Below, piece by piece: positions 1 through 8,099 of a DNA stretch of 64,000 nucleotides; the stretch's first letter is position 1; each line of letters starts with the position of its first letter. Under the pieces are notes generated by a model. The model was given only the letters and a program-made list of their open reading frames with translations, was not told where the DNA came from and did not search any database. The position numbers and the translations under genes were made by a program. Source of the DNA: Sneathiella aquimaris (GTDB taxonomy: Bacteria > Pseudomonadota > Alphaproteobacteria > Sneathiellales > Sneathiellaceae); NCBI RefSeq assembly GCF_026409565.1, contig NZ_CP112881.1, forward strand, positions 3,789,501-3,853,500. The letters run 5' to 3'.

Positions 1-1169
1 CCTATGGTATCCAGGGCGGTATTGCTCAGGCCCAGATAGCGCATGAAGTTTCAAATGGCCAAGGCGCCATTCATATGAATGTATTGTGGGAAATGGGCGG
101 GGCAGAGCGAATTCTGCATGGCGTGCTCGAAGGTGCACGCGGCCTGATTGACGGCATCACATGCGGCGCCGGCATGCCTTACCGTGTTGCGCAGATCGCA
201 GCAGATTATCAAATTCATTATTACCCGATCATTTCTTCAGCGCGCGCGTTTCGCGCCCTTTGGAAACGGGCCTATCACAAATTTGCTGACTGGCTGGGCG
301 GCGTGGTCTACGAAGATCCGTGGCTCGCTGGTGGTCATAACGGCCTCAGCAATTCCGAAGATGCCATGGTACCGGAAGATCCGTATCCACGGGTCGCATC
401 TCTTCGGACGCTGATGAACGAAATGGGATTGCATGATGTCCCGATCATCATGGCCGGCGGTGTCTGGCATATTGAGGACTGGGAGCATTGGCTGGACAAT
501 CCGGAAATTGGCCCCATTACATTCCAGTTTGGCACCCGTCCGCTTTTGACGAAAGAAAGCCCGATTTCTGATGCTTGGAAGCAAAAGCTTCTGACGCTGA
601 AAAAGGGCGACGTCTTCCTGAATAAATTCAGTCCAACGGGCTTCTGGTCCTCCGCGGTCCGTAACGAATTTCTGGACGAATTAAAAGGCCGTTCCGACCG
701 TCAGGTTGCGTTTGTTACATCGCCAATCGGTGAACATAGTGAAGCGTTCAGCTTCGGGGCTCGCAAACGTGAGATTTACCTGACACCGGCGGACAAGGCC
801 AATGCCGAGAAATGGGTTGCTCAAGGCTATACATCCGGTCTGAAAACGCCAGATTCCACCATGATCTTTGTTGAGCCAGAGAAAATGGCTGAAATTCGGA
901 AAGATCAGGTTGATTGCATGGGTTGTTTGTCACAATGCTCATTCTCCAACTGGGCTGAAGGCGAAACCGGGAATACCGGACGCAAGGCAGACCCAAGAAG
1001 TTTCTGCATTCAAAAAACTCTACAGGATGTTATTCATTCGGAAAACGTGGACAATAACCTGATGTTCGCCGGACACGGCGCATACCGGTTTGCGACAGAC
1101 CCTTTCTATGCGGATGGCTTTGTTCCAACCGTGAAAGAGTTGATTGACCGAATAATGACAGGGAAATAA
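1..1169 (+). CDS. Nitronate monooxygenase-like FMN oxidoreductase, 5' truncated
   Basis: The reading frame is open from base 3, so the true start lies outside the window; an internal ATG at 75 is not the start. The visible part is a TIM-barrel FMN oxidoreductase of the nitronate monooxygenase/2-nitropropane dioxygenase family: an early glycine-rich YGIQGG segment, AGGHNG, and the IMAGGVW phosphate-binding loop. Known members oxidise alkyl nitronates or act as NAD(P)H-dependent flavin oxidoreductases; the substrate here cannot be told. A cysteine cluster CMGCLSQC near the C terminus is unlike classical NMO and suggests the longer subfamily with a possible metal site (inference). It is followed by the irr promoter and is probably the last gene of its own unit. 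Confidence 0.8.
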   Translation, partial: YGIQGGIAQAQIAHEVSNGQGAIHMNVLWEMGGAERILHGVLEGARGLIDGITCGAGMPYRVAQIAADYQIHYYPIISSARAFRALWKRAYHKFADWLGGVVYEDPWLAGGHNGLSNSEDAMVPEDPYPRVASLRTLMNEMGLHDVPIIMAGGVWHIEDWEHWLDNPEIGPITFQFGTRPLLTKESPISDAWKQKLLTLKKGDVFLNKFSPTGFWSSAVRNEFLDELKGRSDRQVAFVTSPIGEHSEAFSFGARKREIYLTPADKANAEKWVAQGYTSGLKTPDSTMIFVEPEKMAEIRKDQVDCMGCLSQCSFSNWAEGETGNTGRKADPRSFCIQKTLQDVIHSENVDNNLMFAGHGAYRFATDPFYADGFVPTVKELIDRIMTGK

Positions 1170-1197
1170 ATATTTTATCGTTTTCTTAATTGCTGAT

Positions 1198-1241
1198 TTG
1201 AATTATTCCAAATAATACACTATATAAAGTAGGAATAATTC
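1198..1241 (+). promoter_or_regulatory. irr promoter enclosed by a 10-bp inverted repeat
   Basis: A sigma70-like promoter TTGAAT (1198-1203), 17-bp spacer, TATATA (1221-1226) is embraced by a perfect inverted repeat, GAATTATTCC at 1200-1209 and GGAATAATTC at 1232-1241. The left arm overlaps the -35 box and the right arm sits at the expected transcription start. The arm centres are 32 bp apart, about three helical turns. Autorepression by Irr or another Fur-family dimer is an inference. Confidence 0.55.
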
Positions 1242-1268
1242 AGCAGTAATAAAGTGAGTGCCGGTATT

Positions 1269-1709
1269 ATGAACCCGATCGACAGAAATATTTCGCCGAT
1301 GAAAGCAGAGCTTGAAGACAAAATCAGGACTGCTCAGCTTCGGCCAACCAAACAACGTATTGCGTTGGCTGAACTTCTGTTTGCTTCCGGAAACCGGCAT
1401 ATTACAGCCGAAAAATTGCACAGCGAAGCCTTGGATGCGGGTGTCCGTATTTCTCTCGCAACCATCTACAACAACCTGCACCAGTTTACGGAAGCCGGGC
1501 TGCTGCGCGAAGTTGTCGTCGATGCCAGCAAATCATATTTTGATACAAACGTTACGCCCCATCACCATTTCTTCCACGAAGATAAGGGGTTACTGGAAGA
1601 CATTTGCTGCGAAAAAATGTCGGTTACCAACCTGCCGGATCTTCCGGATGGGACCAGGATCTCCAGCATTGATGTCATTGTTCGTGTTTCTAATGCGAAC
1701 AATTCCTAA
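1269..1709 (+). CDS. irr: Fur-family iron response regulator, Irr type
   Basis: Fur-family metalloregulator of the Irr branch, which in alphaproteobacteria senses haem/iron status and binds ICE operators. The winged-helix segment LRPTKQRIALAELLF and ATIYNNLHQFTEAGLL match Irr, and the PHHHFF histidine cluster is the one linked to haem and metal binding. The C terminus is short and lacks the CxxC zinc pair of true Fur. The start is uncertain: GTG 1254, ATG 1269 and ATG 1299 are in frame and none has a strong ribosome site; 1269 is chosen for typical length. A near-consensus ICE box lies 30 bp past the stop, upstream of rubrerythrin, so that operon is a likely target. Confidence 0.88.
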   Translation: MNPIDRNISPMKAELEDKIRTAQLRPTKQRIALAELLFASGNRHITAEKLHSEALDAGVRISLATIYNNLHQFTEAGLLREVVVDASKSYFDTNVTPHHHFFHEDKGLLEDICCEKMSVTNLPDLPDGTRISSIDVIVRVSNANNS

Positions 1710-1738
1710 CAATCTGTTTTCAAAACAATTTTTTCCTC

Positions 1739-1755
1739 TTTAGAAACGTTCTAGT
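1739..1755 (+). promoter_or_regulatory. ICE-box-like Irr operator
   Basis: TTTAGAAACGTTCTAGT matches the published Irr ICE motif TTTAGAA-N3-TTCTAAA at 12 of 14 specified positions. It ends 3 bp before the -35 box of the rubrerythrin promoter. Irr binding is inferred from motif and from irr being next door. Confidence 0.7.
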
Positions 1756-1758
1756 TTA

Positions 1759-1787
1759 TTGACAGCCTGTCTTGGTGGTTTTATACT
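1759..1787 (+). promoter_or_regulatory. Sigma70 promoter of the rubrerythrin operon
   Basis: A perfect -35 TTGACA (1759-1764), 17-bp spacer and near-perfect -10 TATACT (1782-1787). Transcription would start near 1794, giving a leader of about 55 nt before the rubrerythrin ATG. Confidence 0.8.
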
Positions 1788-1848
1788 CTTCGCAATTCTT
1801 TAATGGTGAAGAATGTGAACCCGCCAACCCCGATTGAGGAGGTCTTCA

Positions 1849-2265
1849 ATGTCTCTACAGGGAAGTAAAACAGAACAAAATCTAAAAGATGCCTTTGCTG
1901 GTGAATCTCAAGCCAACCGTCGTTACCTATATTTCGCCCAGAAAGCCGATATTGAAGGATATAACGATGTTGCTGCTGTTTTCCGCTCAACCGCAGAAGG
2001 TGAAACAGGTCACGCGCACGGCCATCTTGAATATCTTGAAGAAGTTGGCGATCCGGCAACCGGTCTGCCAATCGGTGGCACAAGCGACAACCTGAAAGCC
2101 GCTGTTGCTGGTGAAACTCACGAATATACAGACATGTATCCGGGAATGGCTAAAACTGCACGCGAAGAAGGCCATGACGAAATTGCTGATTGGTTCGAAA
2201 CCCTTGCAAAAGCTGAAAAAAGCCATGCAGGTCGTTTCCAGAAAGCACTGGACGATTTGGACTGA
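1849..2265 (+). CDS. Rubrerythrin, diiron domain only
   Basis: A 138-residue ferritin-like diiron protein. The four metal-ligand segments are visible: [25 protein letters not shown] and [10 protein letters not shown]. The C-terminal rubredoxin domain of classical rubrerythrin is missing, so electrons must come from another protein. Family members reduce hydrogen peroxide in the cytoplasm. ATG 1849 is chosen because GAGGAGG lies at 1836-1842; an upstream in-frame TTG at 1834 has no such site. The ICE box and strong promoter upstream point to iron/peroxide control by Irr. The next two genes are the Fe-S protein and DUF3501 partner. Confidence 0.9.
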   Translation: MSLQGSKTEQNLKDAFAGESQANRRYLYFAQKADIEGYNDVAAVFRSTAEGETGHAHGHLEYLEEVGDPATGLPIGGTSDNLKAAVAGETHEYTDMYPGMAKTAREEGHDEIADWFETLAKAEKSHAGRFQKALDDLD

Positions 2266-2288
2266 TATCAGGACCATAACCTGATTTT

Positions 2289-2310
2289 CGGGCGGCGACA
2301 CCGCCGCCCG
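2289..2310 (+). terminator. GC-rich hairpin after rubrerythrin
   Basis: A 9-bp perfect stem CGGGCGGCG/CGCCGCCCG with a 4-nt loop is followed by TTTCCCC rather than a real T-run. It may be a weak terminator or mRNA-stabilising hairpin that lets rubrerythrin be made in excess over the two downstream genes. Confidence 0.5.
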
Positions 2311-2340
2311 TTTCCCCCCACAAAAAACGGGATTTAAATC

Positions 2341-3681
2341 ATGCGCGAAGGCAGCCTTGATGCCCCTACACGGCATCCGATTGACTGGAACAGTCCAGAT
2401 TTCTACGACGAAAAACTGTTAGACGAAGAACTTAGACGCATCTTTGATATTTGCCACGGATGTCGCCGATGTTTTAATCTATGTGACTCTTTCCCCCGGC
2501 TGTTTGACCTTATTGACGCATCAGAAACGGAAGAACTTGATTCCGTCTCGTCCGATTATTTTAAACCTGTGGTTGATGCCTGTACGCTCTGCGACATGTG
2601 CTACATGACCAAATGCCCGTATGTCCCGCCCCATGAATTTAATCTGGATTTTCCCCATTTGATGCTTCGCTACCGGGCGGTGGAAAAGAAAAAAGGCGAA
2701 GACAGTTTTGTTTCGCGGCAACTGTCCAAAACGGACCGAAATGGTAAGCTTGCCAAGCCGGTTGCCGGTCTTGCCAATTGGGCAACCGACACAAAAAACA
2801 CAACAACCCGCGGCATTATGGAAAAAACACTCGGTATCCACCGGGAAGCAGCGTTACCAGAATATAATAGCAAGACCCTTTTGGATCGGGCCAAGGCCAA
2901 CACGCTGACCCTGAACCAGGAAGCCCCCGGCTTTGGCCGAAAAGTCGTTTTATATGCCACTTGCTTTGGGAATTACAACAACCCCGACATTGGTGAAGCC
3001 ACCCGCAAGGTCCTGGCTAAAAACGGTGTTGAAACTGAAGTGGTTTATCCTGGCTGTTGCGGCATGCCATTGCTCGAACAGGGCGACATTGAAGGCGTTG
3101 CTGAAAATGCAAAAATGGTTTCTGCCGAATTATGTGCATGGATCGACAAAGGCTATGACGTCATTGCACTGGTTTCATCCTGTGCCCTGATGCTGAAATT
3201 TGAATGGCCCTTGATTGATCCAGAAAATGAAAACCTGGCGAAACTTGCCAAGGCAACCTATGACGTGTCCGAATATATCGTCGATATTGCAAAAAAAGAA
3301 GGCATTGCCGAGGGGATGGAGGCGCTTGAAGGGCCCGTTTCCATGCATCTGGCCTGCCATGCCCGCGCGCAGAATATGGGGGCTAAAGGCGCCGAAATGC
3401 TGCGACTGATCCCGAAGACCCGCGTCGCTATTGTGGAACGCTGCTCAGGGCATGGTGGCTCTTGGGGAATTATGAAAGGCAATTACGAAACAGCCTTGAA
3501 AGTCGGCAAGACAGCGGCCAAAAATGCTCTGAAATCCGGCGCACCCTTCATCGCTTCTGAATGTCCCCTCGCCGCAGAACATCTGTTGCAGGGCATTGAA
3601 AAGCAGGATGCGGAAGCCGCAAAGGAAAAGACGACGGCCCACCCTATCGAATTGATCGCAAAAGCCTACGGTTTTGAATAA
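2341..3681 (+). CDS. Fe-S protein with two 4Fe-4S motifs and CCG domains
   Basis: A 446-residue cytoplasmic protein of the GlpC/heterodisulfide-reductase-related family. Ferredoxin-type cysteines are C38, C41, C44, C48 and C81, C84, C87, C92. Two C-terminal CCG-type segments follow, PGCCGMP and a variant CSGHGGSWG; a HLACHAR segment lies between them. Such proteins pass electrons between flavin or quinone partners and thiol or disulfide substrates. Position between a rubrerythrin that lacks its rubredoxin domain and a DUF3501 protein suggests it supplies reducing power for peroxide reduction (inference). The gap to rubrerythrin holds a GC-rich hairpin, so expression may drop here. The start has only a weak ribosome site, GGGAT. 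Confidence 0.85.
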   Translation: MREGSLDAPTRHPIDWNSPDFYDEKLLDEELRRIFDICHGCRRCFNLCDSFPRLFDLIDASETEELDSVSSDYFKPVVDACTLCDMCYMTKCPYVPPHEFNLDFPHLMLRYRAVEKKKGEDSFVSRQLSKTDRNGKLAKPVAGLANWATDTKNTTTRGIMEKTLGIHREAALPEYNSKTLLDRAKANTLTLNQEAPGFGRKVVLYATCFGNYNNPDIGEATRKVLAKNGVETEVVYPGCCGMPLLEQGDIEGVAENAKMVSAELCAWIDKGYDVIALVSSCALMLKFEWPLIDPENENLAKLAKATYDVSEYIVDIAKKEGIAEGMEALEGPVSMHLACHARAQNMGAKGAEMLRLIPKTRVAIVERCSGHGGSWGIMKGNYETALKVGKTAAKNALKSGAPFIASECPLAAEHLLQGIEKQDAEAAKEKTTAHPIELIAKAYGFE

Positions 3682-3693
3682 GGCATATTTATT

Positions 3694-4281
3694 ATGACAG
3701 TAAAACGGAACATTTCACGCAGTGATATTCTGGACATTTCTGATTACGGAAAAATCCGAAAAGAAAACAAGCAGAAGCTGATTGCCATAAAAAAAGACAG
3801 GCGGGTCGCAGTTGGACCTTTCGCAACCTTTTACTTCGAAAATTATGATACCATGTGGTCGCAAATCCATGAGATGCTGTATATCGAACGAGGCGGTGAA
3901 GACCAGATTGCAGATGAACTTTCCGCCTATAATCCGCTTATCCCGCAGGGAAACGAACTTGTCGCAACTTTCATGATCGAAATCGACGATCCGGTGCGAC
4001 GGGATTTTACCCTGCGTCAGCTAGGCCATATCGAAGACAAGATTTATTTGTCTGTCGGCGGTGAAAAATGTCTGGCCGTGCCCGAACAGGATGTGGAGCG
4101 GACGACAGAAGACGGTAAAACTTCCGCCATTCATTTTCTGCATTTTCCCTTAAGTGACACAATGGCAGCCGCCATGAAAGCACCGGACGCCGAAGTTATC
4201 ATTAGCATTGAACATCCGGAATATGGCCATATGGCCCGCCTGAACGAAGCGACACGCAGTGCCCTTGCAACTGACCTTTAA
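3694..4281 (+). CDS. DUF3501 family protein
   Basis: A 195-residue cytoplasmic protein matching DUF3501, recognisable from RNISRSDILDISDY at the N terminus and the VGPFATFYFEN and LSVGGEKCLAVPE segments. No catalytic motif, signal peptide or membrane segment is seen. It begins 12 bp after the Fe-S gene, so the two are co-transcribed. The order rubrerythrin, Fe-S protein, DUF3501 suggests one functional module; the biochemical role of DUF3501 is not known to me. It converges on the SH3 gene, whose stop is 7 bp away. Confidence 0.85.
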   Translation: MTVKRNISRSDILDISDYGKIRKENKQKLIAIKKDRRVAVGPFATFYFENYDTMWSQIHEMLYIERGGEDQIADELSAYNPLIPQGNELVATFMIEIDDPVRRDFTLRQLGHIEDKIYLSVGGEKCLAVPEQDVERTTEDGKTSAIHFLHFPLSDTMAAAMKAPDAEVIISIEHPEYGHMARLNEATRSALATDL

Positions 4282-4287
4282 ATCGGC

Positions 4288-4782
4288 TTAACGGATTTTC
4301 TCGTTTTCATACACCCCGTAAAAGTGGCTGGCTTTGAGCCAGCCGCGATTGCCCGCGATATCAACCTCGCACCATAACCCATCGCATTCCGCCAAAGTTC
4401 CCTGAACTCCCGGCTCGGCCAGCAGCACAACCTCACTGTCTGTATCGGGTTCTTCGTAAACGGGTCGTCGATCCCCTGTAATCAATATGGTTCGGCGTCC
4501 CGATAACAGGGTTTTATGAACCCAGCCGGTAGCTCCTTCGATGTCCCTTATTTGACGCCAGTGTTCGTATTCCGCGATCACCTCCACAGGCCAGCCAACC
4601 CGAACAAATGTCCAGGCAATCGGATACCGGCGTCCGGGCCCGACACGCACATTGACCTCATCAACAGACAAGGATACAAAACGCGGAACAGGCAGCCCTG
4701 TCTGTGCAGTGGCAACAAAAGAGCTGCCCATCAGAATCAGGCTTACTAAAAACGGAACGCATAGAGAAAGCGCACGGAACAT
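4288..4782 (-). CDS. Secreted protein with two SH3-like repeats
   Basis: A 164-residue exported protein. From the chosen ATG (4782) it opens with a signal peptide (RALSLCVPFLVSLILMGSSFVATAQ), followed by a first bacterial SH3-like domain with the hallmark VNVRVGPGRRYPIAW and GWVHKTLL, then a second, more divergent one (PVYEEPDTDSEVV, GWLKASHFYG). The open frame extends 30 codons further, but that stretch precedes the signal peptide and lacks sense. SH3-like domains of this kind usually bind cell-wall peptides in the periplasm. It is divergent from the hydroxyacid dehydrogenase. Confidence 0.8.
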   Translation of the reverse strand: MFRALSLCVPFLVSLILMGSSFVATAQTGLPVPRFVSLSVDEVNVRVGPGRRYPIAWTFVRVGWPVEVIAEYEHWRQIRDIEGATGWVHKTLLSGRRTILITGDRRPVYEEPDTDSEVVLLAEPGVQGTLAECDGLWCEVDIAGNRGWLKASHFYGVYENEKIR

Positions 4783-4956
4783 TACAACTGGCCTCAATTG
4801 GAAAAAGTCCTCATCTTTATGCCGTGCAACCCTGTTCCGGGTCAAGAAAGCAAAAAAATTTCGCAAACGCACAAGGCGGAATTGTCTGATCCCGGATGAT
4901 CTGCTAGAAAATAAGTGGTCAACTTTAAAAAGAGACCGGGACCAGAGAGGCTTCGA

Positions 4957-5943
4957 ATGTCAAAGAAAAAACCTGTTGTCGTTGTTACCCGAAAGCTTCC
5001 GGATGCGATTGAAACCCGCATGATGGAGCTATTTGATACACGTCTCAACCACAACGACAAACCCATGTCACAAGCAGAACTTGTCGAAGCGGTAAAAGTC
5101 GCTGATGTTTTAGTACCAACAGTGACGGATAAAATCGATCTGGGAGTCCTGTCACAAGCCAATCCAGATCTTAAACTGATTGCCAGTTTCGGAACTGGTG
5201 TCGATCATATTGATCTGGCGACAGCCCGGCAACGCAACATCACGGTGACAAATACTCCCGGCGTTCTGACAGAAGACACCGCAGATATGACGATGGCGCT
5301 TATCATGGCTGTTCCCCGCCGCCTGACGGAAGGTGAACGCCTGATGCGAAGTGGTGACTGGACCGGATGGTCGCCAACCAGCATGCTAGGACATCGCATC
5401 TGGGGCAAACGTCTCGGAATTGTGGGCATGGGCCGGATCGGTCAGGCGGTTGCCCGCCGGGCAAAAGCCTTTGGCCTGTCCATTCATTACCACAATCGCA
5501 ACAAGCTTCCCGATTATATCGAGGATGAGCTGGAGGCGACTTATTGGGAAAGTCTGGATCAGATGCTGGCCCGGATGGATATCATTTCCATCAACTGTCC
5601 GCATACACCCGGAACCTTCCATCTGTTGAACTCCCGTCGTTTGCAGCTGATGCAGAAGCATGCCTATATCGTAAATACCTCACGCGGTGAAGTGGTCGAT
5701 GAAAATGCACTGACCCGTATGCTGCGCAATGGCGACATCGCCGGTGCTGGCCTGGACGTGTTTGAACATGAACCGGCCGTCAATCCGAAATTGCTGGAAC
5801 TGGATAACGTTATCCTTCTGCCCCATATGGGTTCTGCAACCATAGAAGGCCGGATCGATATGGGTGAAAAGGTTTTGATCAACATTAAAACCTTCATCGA
5901 TGGTCATACTCCGACAGACCGGGTGCTGGCCGCAATGCTTTAA
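4957..5943 (+). CDS. D-2-hydroxyacid dehydrogenase (glyoxylate/hydroxypyruvate reductase-like)
   Basis: A 328-residue NAD(P)-dependent dehydrogenase of the D-isomer 2-hydroxyacid family. It carries the Rossmann motif GIVGMGRIGQAVARRA, the catalytic Arg in NTSRGEVVDE, the Glu in DVFEHEP and the catalytic His in LPHMGSAT. The substrate is probably glyoxylate, hydroxypyruvate or D-glycerate, as in close alphaproteobacterial relatives, but this is a family-level guess. ATG 4957 is preceded by AGAGAGG; the 14 extra codons upstream in frame do not match the family. A strong terminator follows directly, so it forms its own unit. Confidence 0.85.
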   Translation: MSKKKPVVVVTRKLPDAIETRMMELFDTRLNHNDKPMSQAELVEAVKVADVLVPTVTDKIDLGVLSQANPDLKLIASFGTGVDHIDLATARQRNITVTNTPGVLTEDTADMTMALIMAVPRRLTEGERLMRSGDWTGWSPTSMLGHRIWGKRLGIVGMGRIGQAVARRAKAFGLSIHYHNRNKLPDYIEDELEATYWESLDQMLARMDIISINCPHTPGTFHLLNSRRLQLMQKHAYIVNTSRGEVVDENALTRMLRNGDIAGAGLDVFEHEPAVNPKLLELDNVILLPHMGSATIEGRIDMGEKVLINIKTFIDGHTPTDRVLAAML

Positions 5944-5950
5944 TGGAACA

Positions 5951-5978
5951 GGCCCGGATATCCGGGCCTTTTCTTTTT
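5951..5978 (+). terminator. Rho-independent terminator
   Basis: An uninterrupted palindrome, GGCCCGGATATCCGGGCC (5951-5968), followed by TTTTCTTTTT. It ends the hydroxyacid dehydrogenase unit. Confidence 0.85.
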
Positions 5979-6007
5979 ATCGTACAAATACCGTTTGTTG
6001 GGGATGG

Positions 6008-7360
6008 CTAATATATTGCCCGTTCCTCAATCCCCTTCCGGACTTTGATCAACGCGTCCGGCAAGAGGCTCACATCAACAGAGCCAAGCGCCAGCCGGAT
6101 GGCGTGGGGCACGTCTTTGGAAACCGCAAACGGCTCGGCCGTTGAAATAGAAATATTCTGACGCGCCAAATCCAAAACAAGCTGATCGGCCCGCACATTT
6201 TGAGGCAACGAGATCCACACAAAATAGGAGGCCGGATGGGCTTTATAGGTCAACCCTTTCAGCGCCTTACGGGCAATAGCCTGCCTTTTTTCCGCGTCTT
6301 TACGTTTTTCCTGTTCCAACCACCGGATACTGCCATCCGTCAGCCACGTGCACACGATCGCAGTCATTACCGGTGGTGTGTTCCAGATGGTCGCCCGGAT
6401 GGATCTTCTTATTGCAGGAACCCACTCAGGGGGCGCGGACAAGAACCCAACTCGCAATCCTGTCGCTATGCTTTTGGAAACACCTGAAATATAAACCGTT
6501 CTTTCAGGGGCAAGGGTAGCAAGCGGAACAGGGGAATTTTCGGCCAAAAATGCATAGGCCGCATCTTCGATAATGCAAAGATCATATTTTCGGGCAATCG
6601 ACACCAAATCCTTTCGTTGGGCCAGATCCAGAACCCAGCCTAACGGGTTATGAAGCGTTGGCATGACATAAAGAGCCCGAACTGTTCGCGCCTGACATAT
6701 TTCATTTAACGCCGACAGGTCCGGACCGTGATCCAACGCGGGGATAGGCACAAGTTCTACCCGAAACGCATCAGCAACCACCTTTATTCCCGGATAAGTC
6801 AAAGCATCGACGGCAATCACATCCCCCGGACGTAAAAGTGACATTACAGCCAGAGACAACCCATGCTGGGCGCCACTGACAATCATGACCTGTTCTGACG
6901 ACGTATTGACATCCTGCGACGCAAGATAGTCGGCAATCACACGGCGCTCATGAAGGCGCCCTTCATGAGGCTGATACCGAAGGAGTGTCTCCACCTCACC
7001 GATCCCCGCCAACTGCCTCAAGGCATTTCTCAAATGATCCGATTGCTGAGGAAGGACCCCATAATTAAACGTTAAATCGATCATATCGGGAGCGACAGGA
7101 TGCTGGTCCGCACCGTGGCCATCTGGAATTGCGGTTTCGCGGACAAATGTTCCGCGTCCTCGCTCCCCACTGACAAGGCCCATTTGTTCCAGCTCGGCAT
7201 ATACCCGGGTTGCTGTAACCAGCGCAATTCCTTTCATTGCAGATAATTGCCGATGGGTCGGTAATCGGGTCCCGGGCGCTATTTTTCCGGCTCGGATATC
7301 AGCAGCAATTCGATCGACGACCTGTTTGTAGCGAGCTTGCGGCATATCAATTGTATCCAT
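6008..7360 (-). CDS. MocR-type GntR/aminotransferase regulator
   Basis: A 450-residue chimera. An N-terminal GntR winged helix (residues about 5-75: YKQVVDRIAADIRAG, LPTHRQLSA, LVSGERGRGTFV) is fused to a fold-type-I PLP domain with the cofactor lysine in YISGVSKSIATGLRVGF. MocR proteins are transcription factors that sense vitamers or amino-compounds through PLP. The first ATG (7360) lies inside a 24-bp palindrome and has no Shine-Dalgarno; the sixth codon is another ATG (7345), which would leave the palindrome just upstream of the start. It is divergent from a DJ-1/PfpI gene, its likely target besides itself. Confidence 0.85.
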   Translation of the reverse strand: MDTIDMPQARYKQVVDRIAADIRAGKIAPGTRLPTHRQLSAMKGIALVTATRVYAELEQMGLVSGERGRGTFVRETAIPDGHGADQHPVAPDMIDLTFNYGVLPQQSDHLRNALRQLAGIGEVETLLRYQPHEGRLHERRVIADYLASQDVNTSSEQVMIVSGAQHGLSLAVMSLLRPGDVIAVDALTYPGIKVVADAFRVELVPIPALDHGPDLSALNEICQARTVRALYVMPTLHNPLGWVLDLAQRKDLVSIARKYDLCIIEDAAYAFLAENSPVPLATLAPERTVYISGVSKSIATGLRVGFLSAPPEWVPAIRRSIRATIWNTPPVMTAIVCTWLTDGSIRWLEQEKRKDAEKRQAIARKALKGLTYKAHPASYFVWISLPQNVRADQLVLDLARQNISISTAEPFAVSKDVPHAIRLALGSVDVSLLPDALIKVRKGIEERAIY

Positions 7361-7381
7361 GACAATAATTTTATTGTCATG
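7358..7381. promoter_or_regulatory. 24-bp perfect palindrome, likely operator
   Basis: Arms CATGACAATAA and TTATTGTCATG are separated by TT. The site overlaps the annotated ATG of the MocR gene and lies in the 88-bp divergent space shared with the DJ-1 gene. Binding by the MocR protein is inferred from position. Confidence 0.6.
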
Positions 7382-7448
7382 ATTTTAACGGCTATGCTGA
7401 CACTCAACAACCCTACTCAACACCCCTAATCAAAAAGGCTTTTTTCCG

Positions 7449-8063
7449 ATGCATATTTCCCTTTTGACGTTCGACGGCTTTAACGAACTGGACTCACTTA
7501 TTGCTCTGGGCATTCTCAATCGTGTCAAAAAACAGGACTGGCGGGTGTCCATTGCAAGCCCAACGCGCACTGTCCGCTCTATGAACGGTGTCGTTATAGA
7601 ACGTCACATTTCGCTGGAAGAAGCCTGCAAGGCAGAGGTTATTCTTGTTGGTAGTGGGTCAAAAACGCGGGAAATCGCCACCGATCACGCTCTGATGGGC
7701 CAGATCGACCTTAACCCGCGCCACCAACTTATCGGGGCACAATGCTCCGGAACCCTTCTCTTGGCAAAGCTGGGGCTCCTCAGCGATATACCGGCCTGTA
7801 CCGATCTTACAACACGACCATGGGTAGAAGATGAGGGGATCGAGGTGCTTGAACAGGCGTTTCATGCCTCTGGTAACATTGCAACTGCCGGGGGGTGCCT
7901 GGCCTCCCAATATCTGGCTTTTTGGGTGCTTGCGCGGACAGAGGGGTTAAAGGCCGCAGAGGACGCCCTGCACTATGTCGCCCCGGTCGGAGAAAAAGAA
8001 GATTATGTGGCACGTGCCCGTGACATCGCAGGCCCTTTTTTATCCGCGACTGTTGCAACATAG
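7449..8063 (+). CDS. DJ-1/PfpI superfamily protein
   Basis: A 204-residue cytoplasmic protein of the glutamine-amidotransferase-like DJ-1/PfpI fold. The nucleophile elbow GAQCSGTLLLA places a cysteine at residue 99. The N-terminal strand MHISLLTFDGFNELD carries the usual acidic residue of the family. Members include chaperones, isonitrile hydratases and glyoxalases; no finer assignment is possible. It is divergent from the MocR regulator across an 88-bp space holding a perfect palindrome, so regulation by that protein is likely (inference). Confidence 0.8.
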   Translation: MHISLLTFDGFNELDSLIALGILNRVKKQDWRVSIASPTRTVRSMNGVVIERHISLEEACKAEVILVGSGSKTREIATDHALMGQIDLNPRHQLIGAQCSGTLLLAKLGLLSDIPACTDLTTRPWVEDEGIEVLEQAFHASGNIATAGGCLASQYLAFWVLARTEGLKAAEDALHYVAPVGEKEDYVARARDIAGPFLSATVAT

Positions 8064-8099
8064 CGCTTTTCAAAAACCGTTCAGCCGGTATGATTTGGC

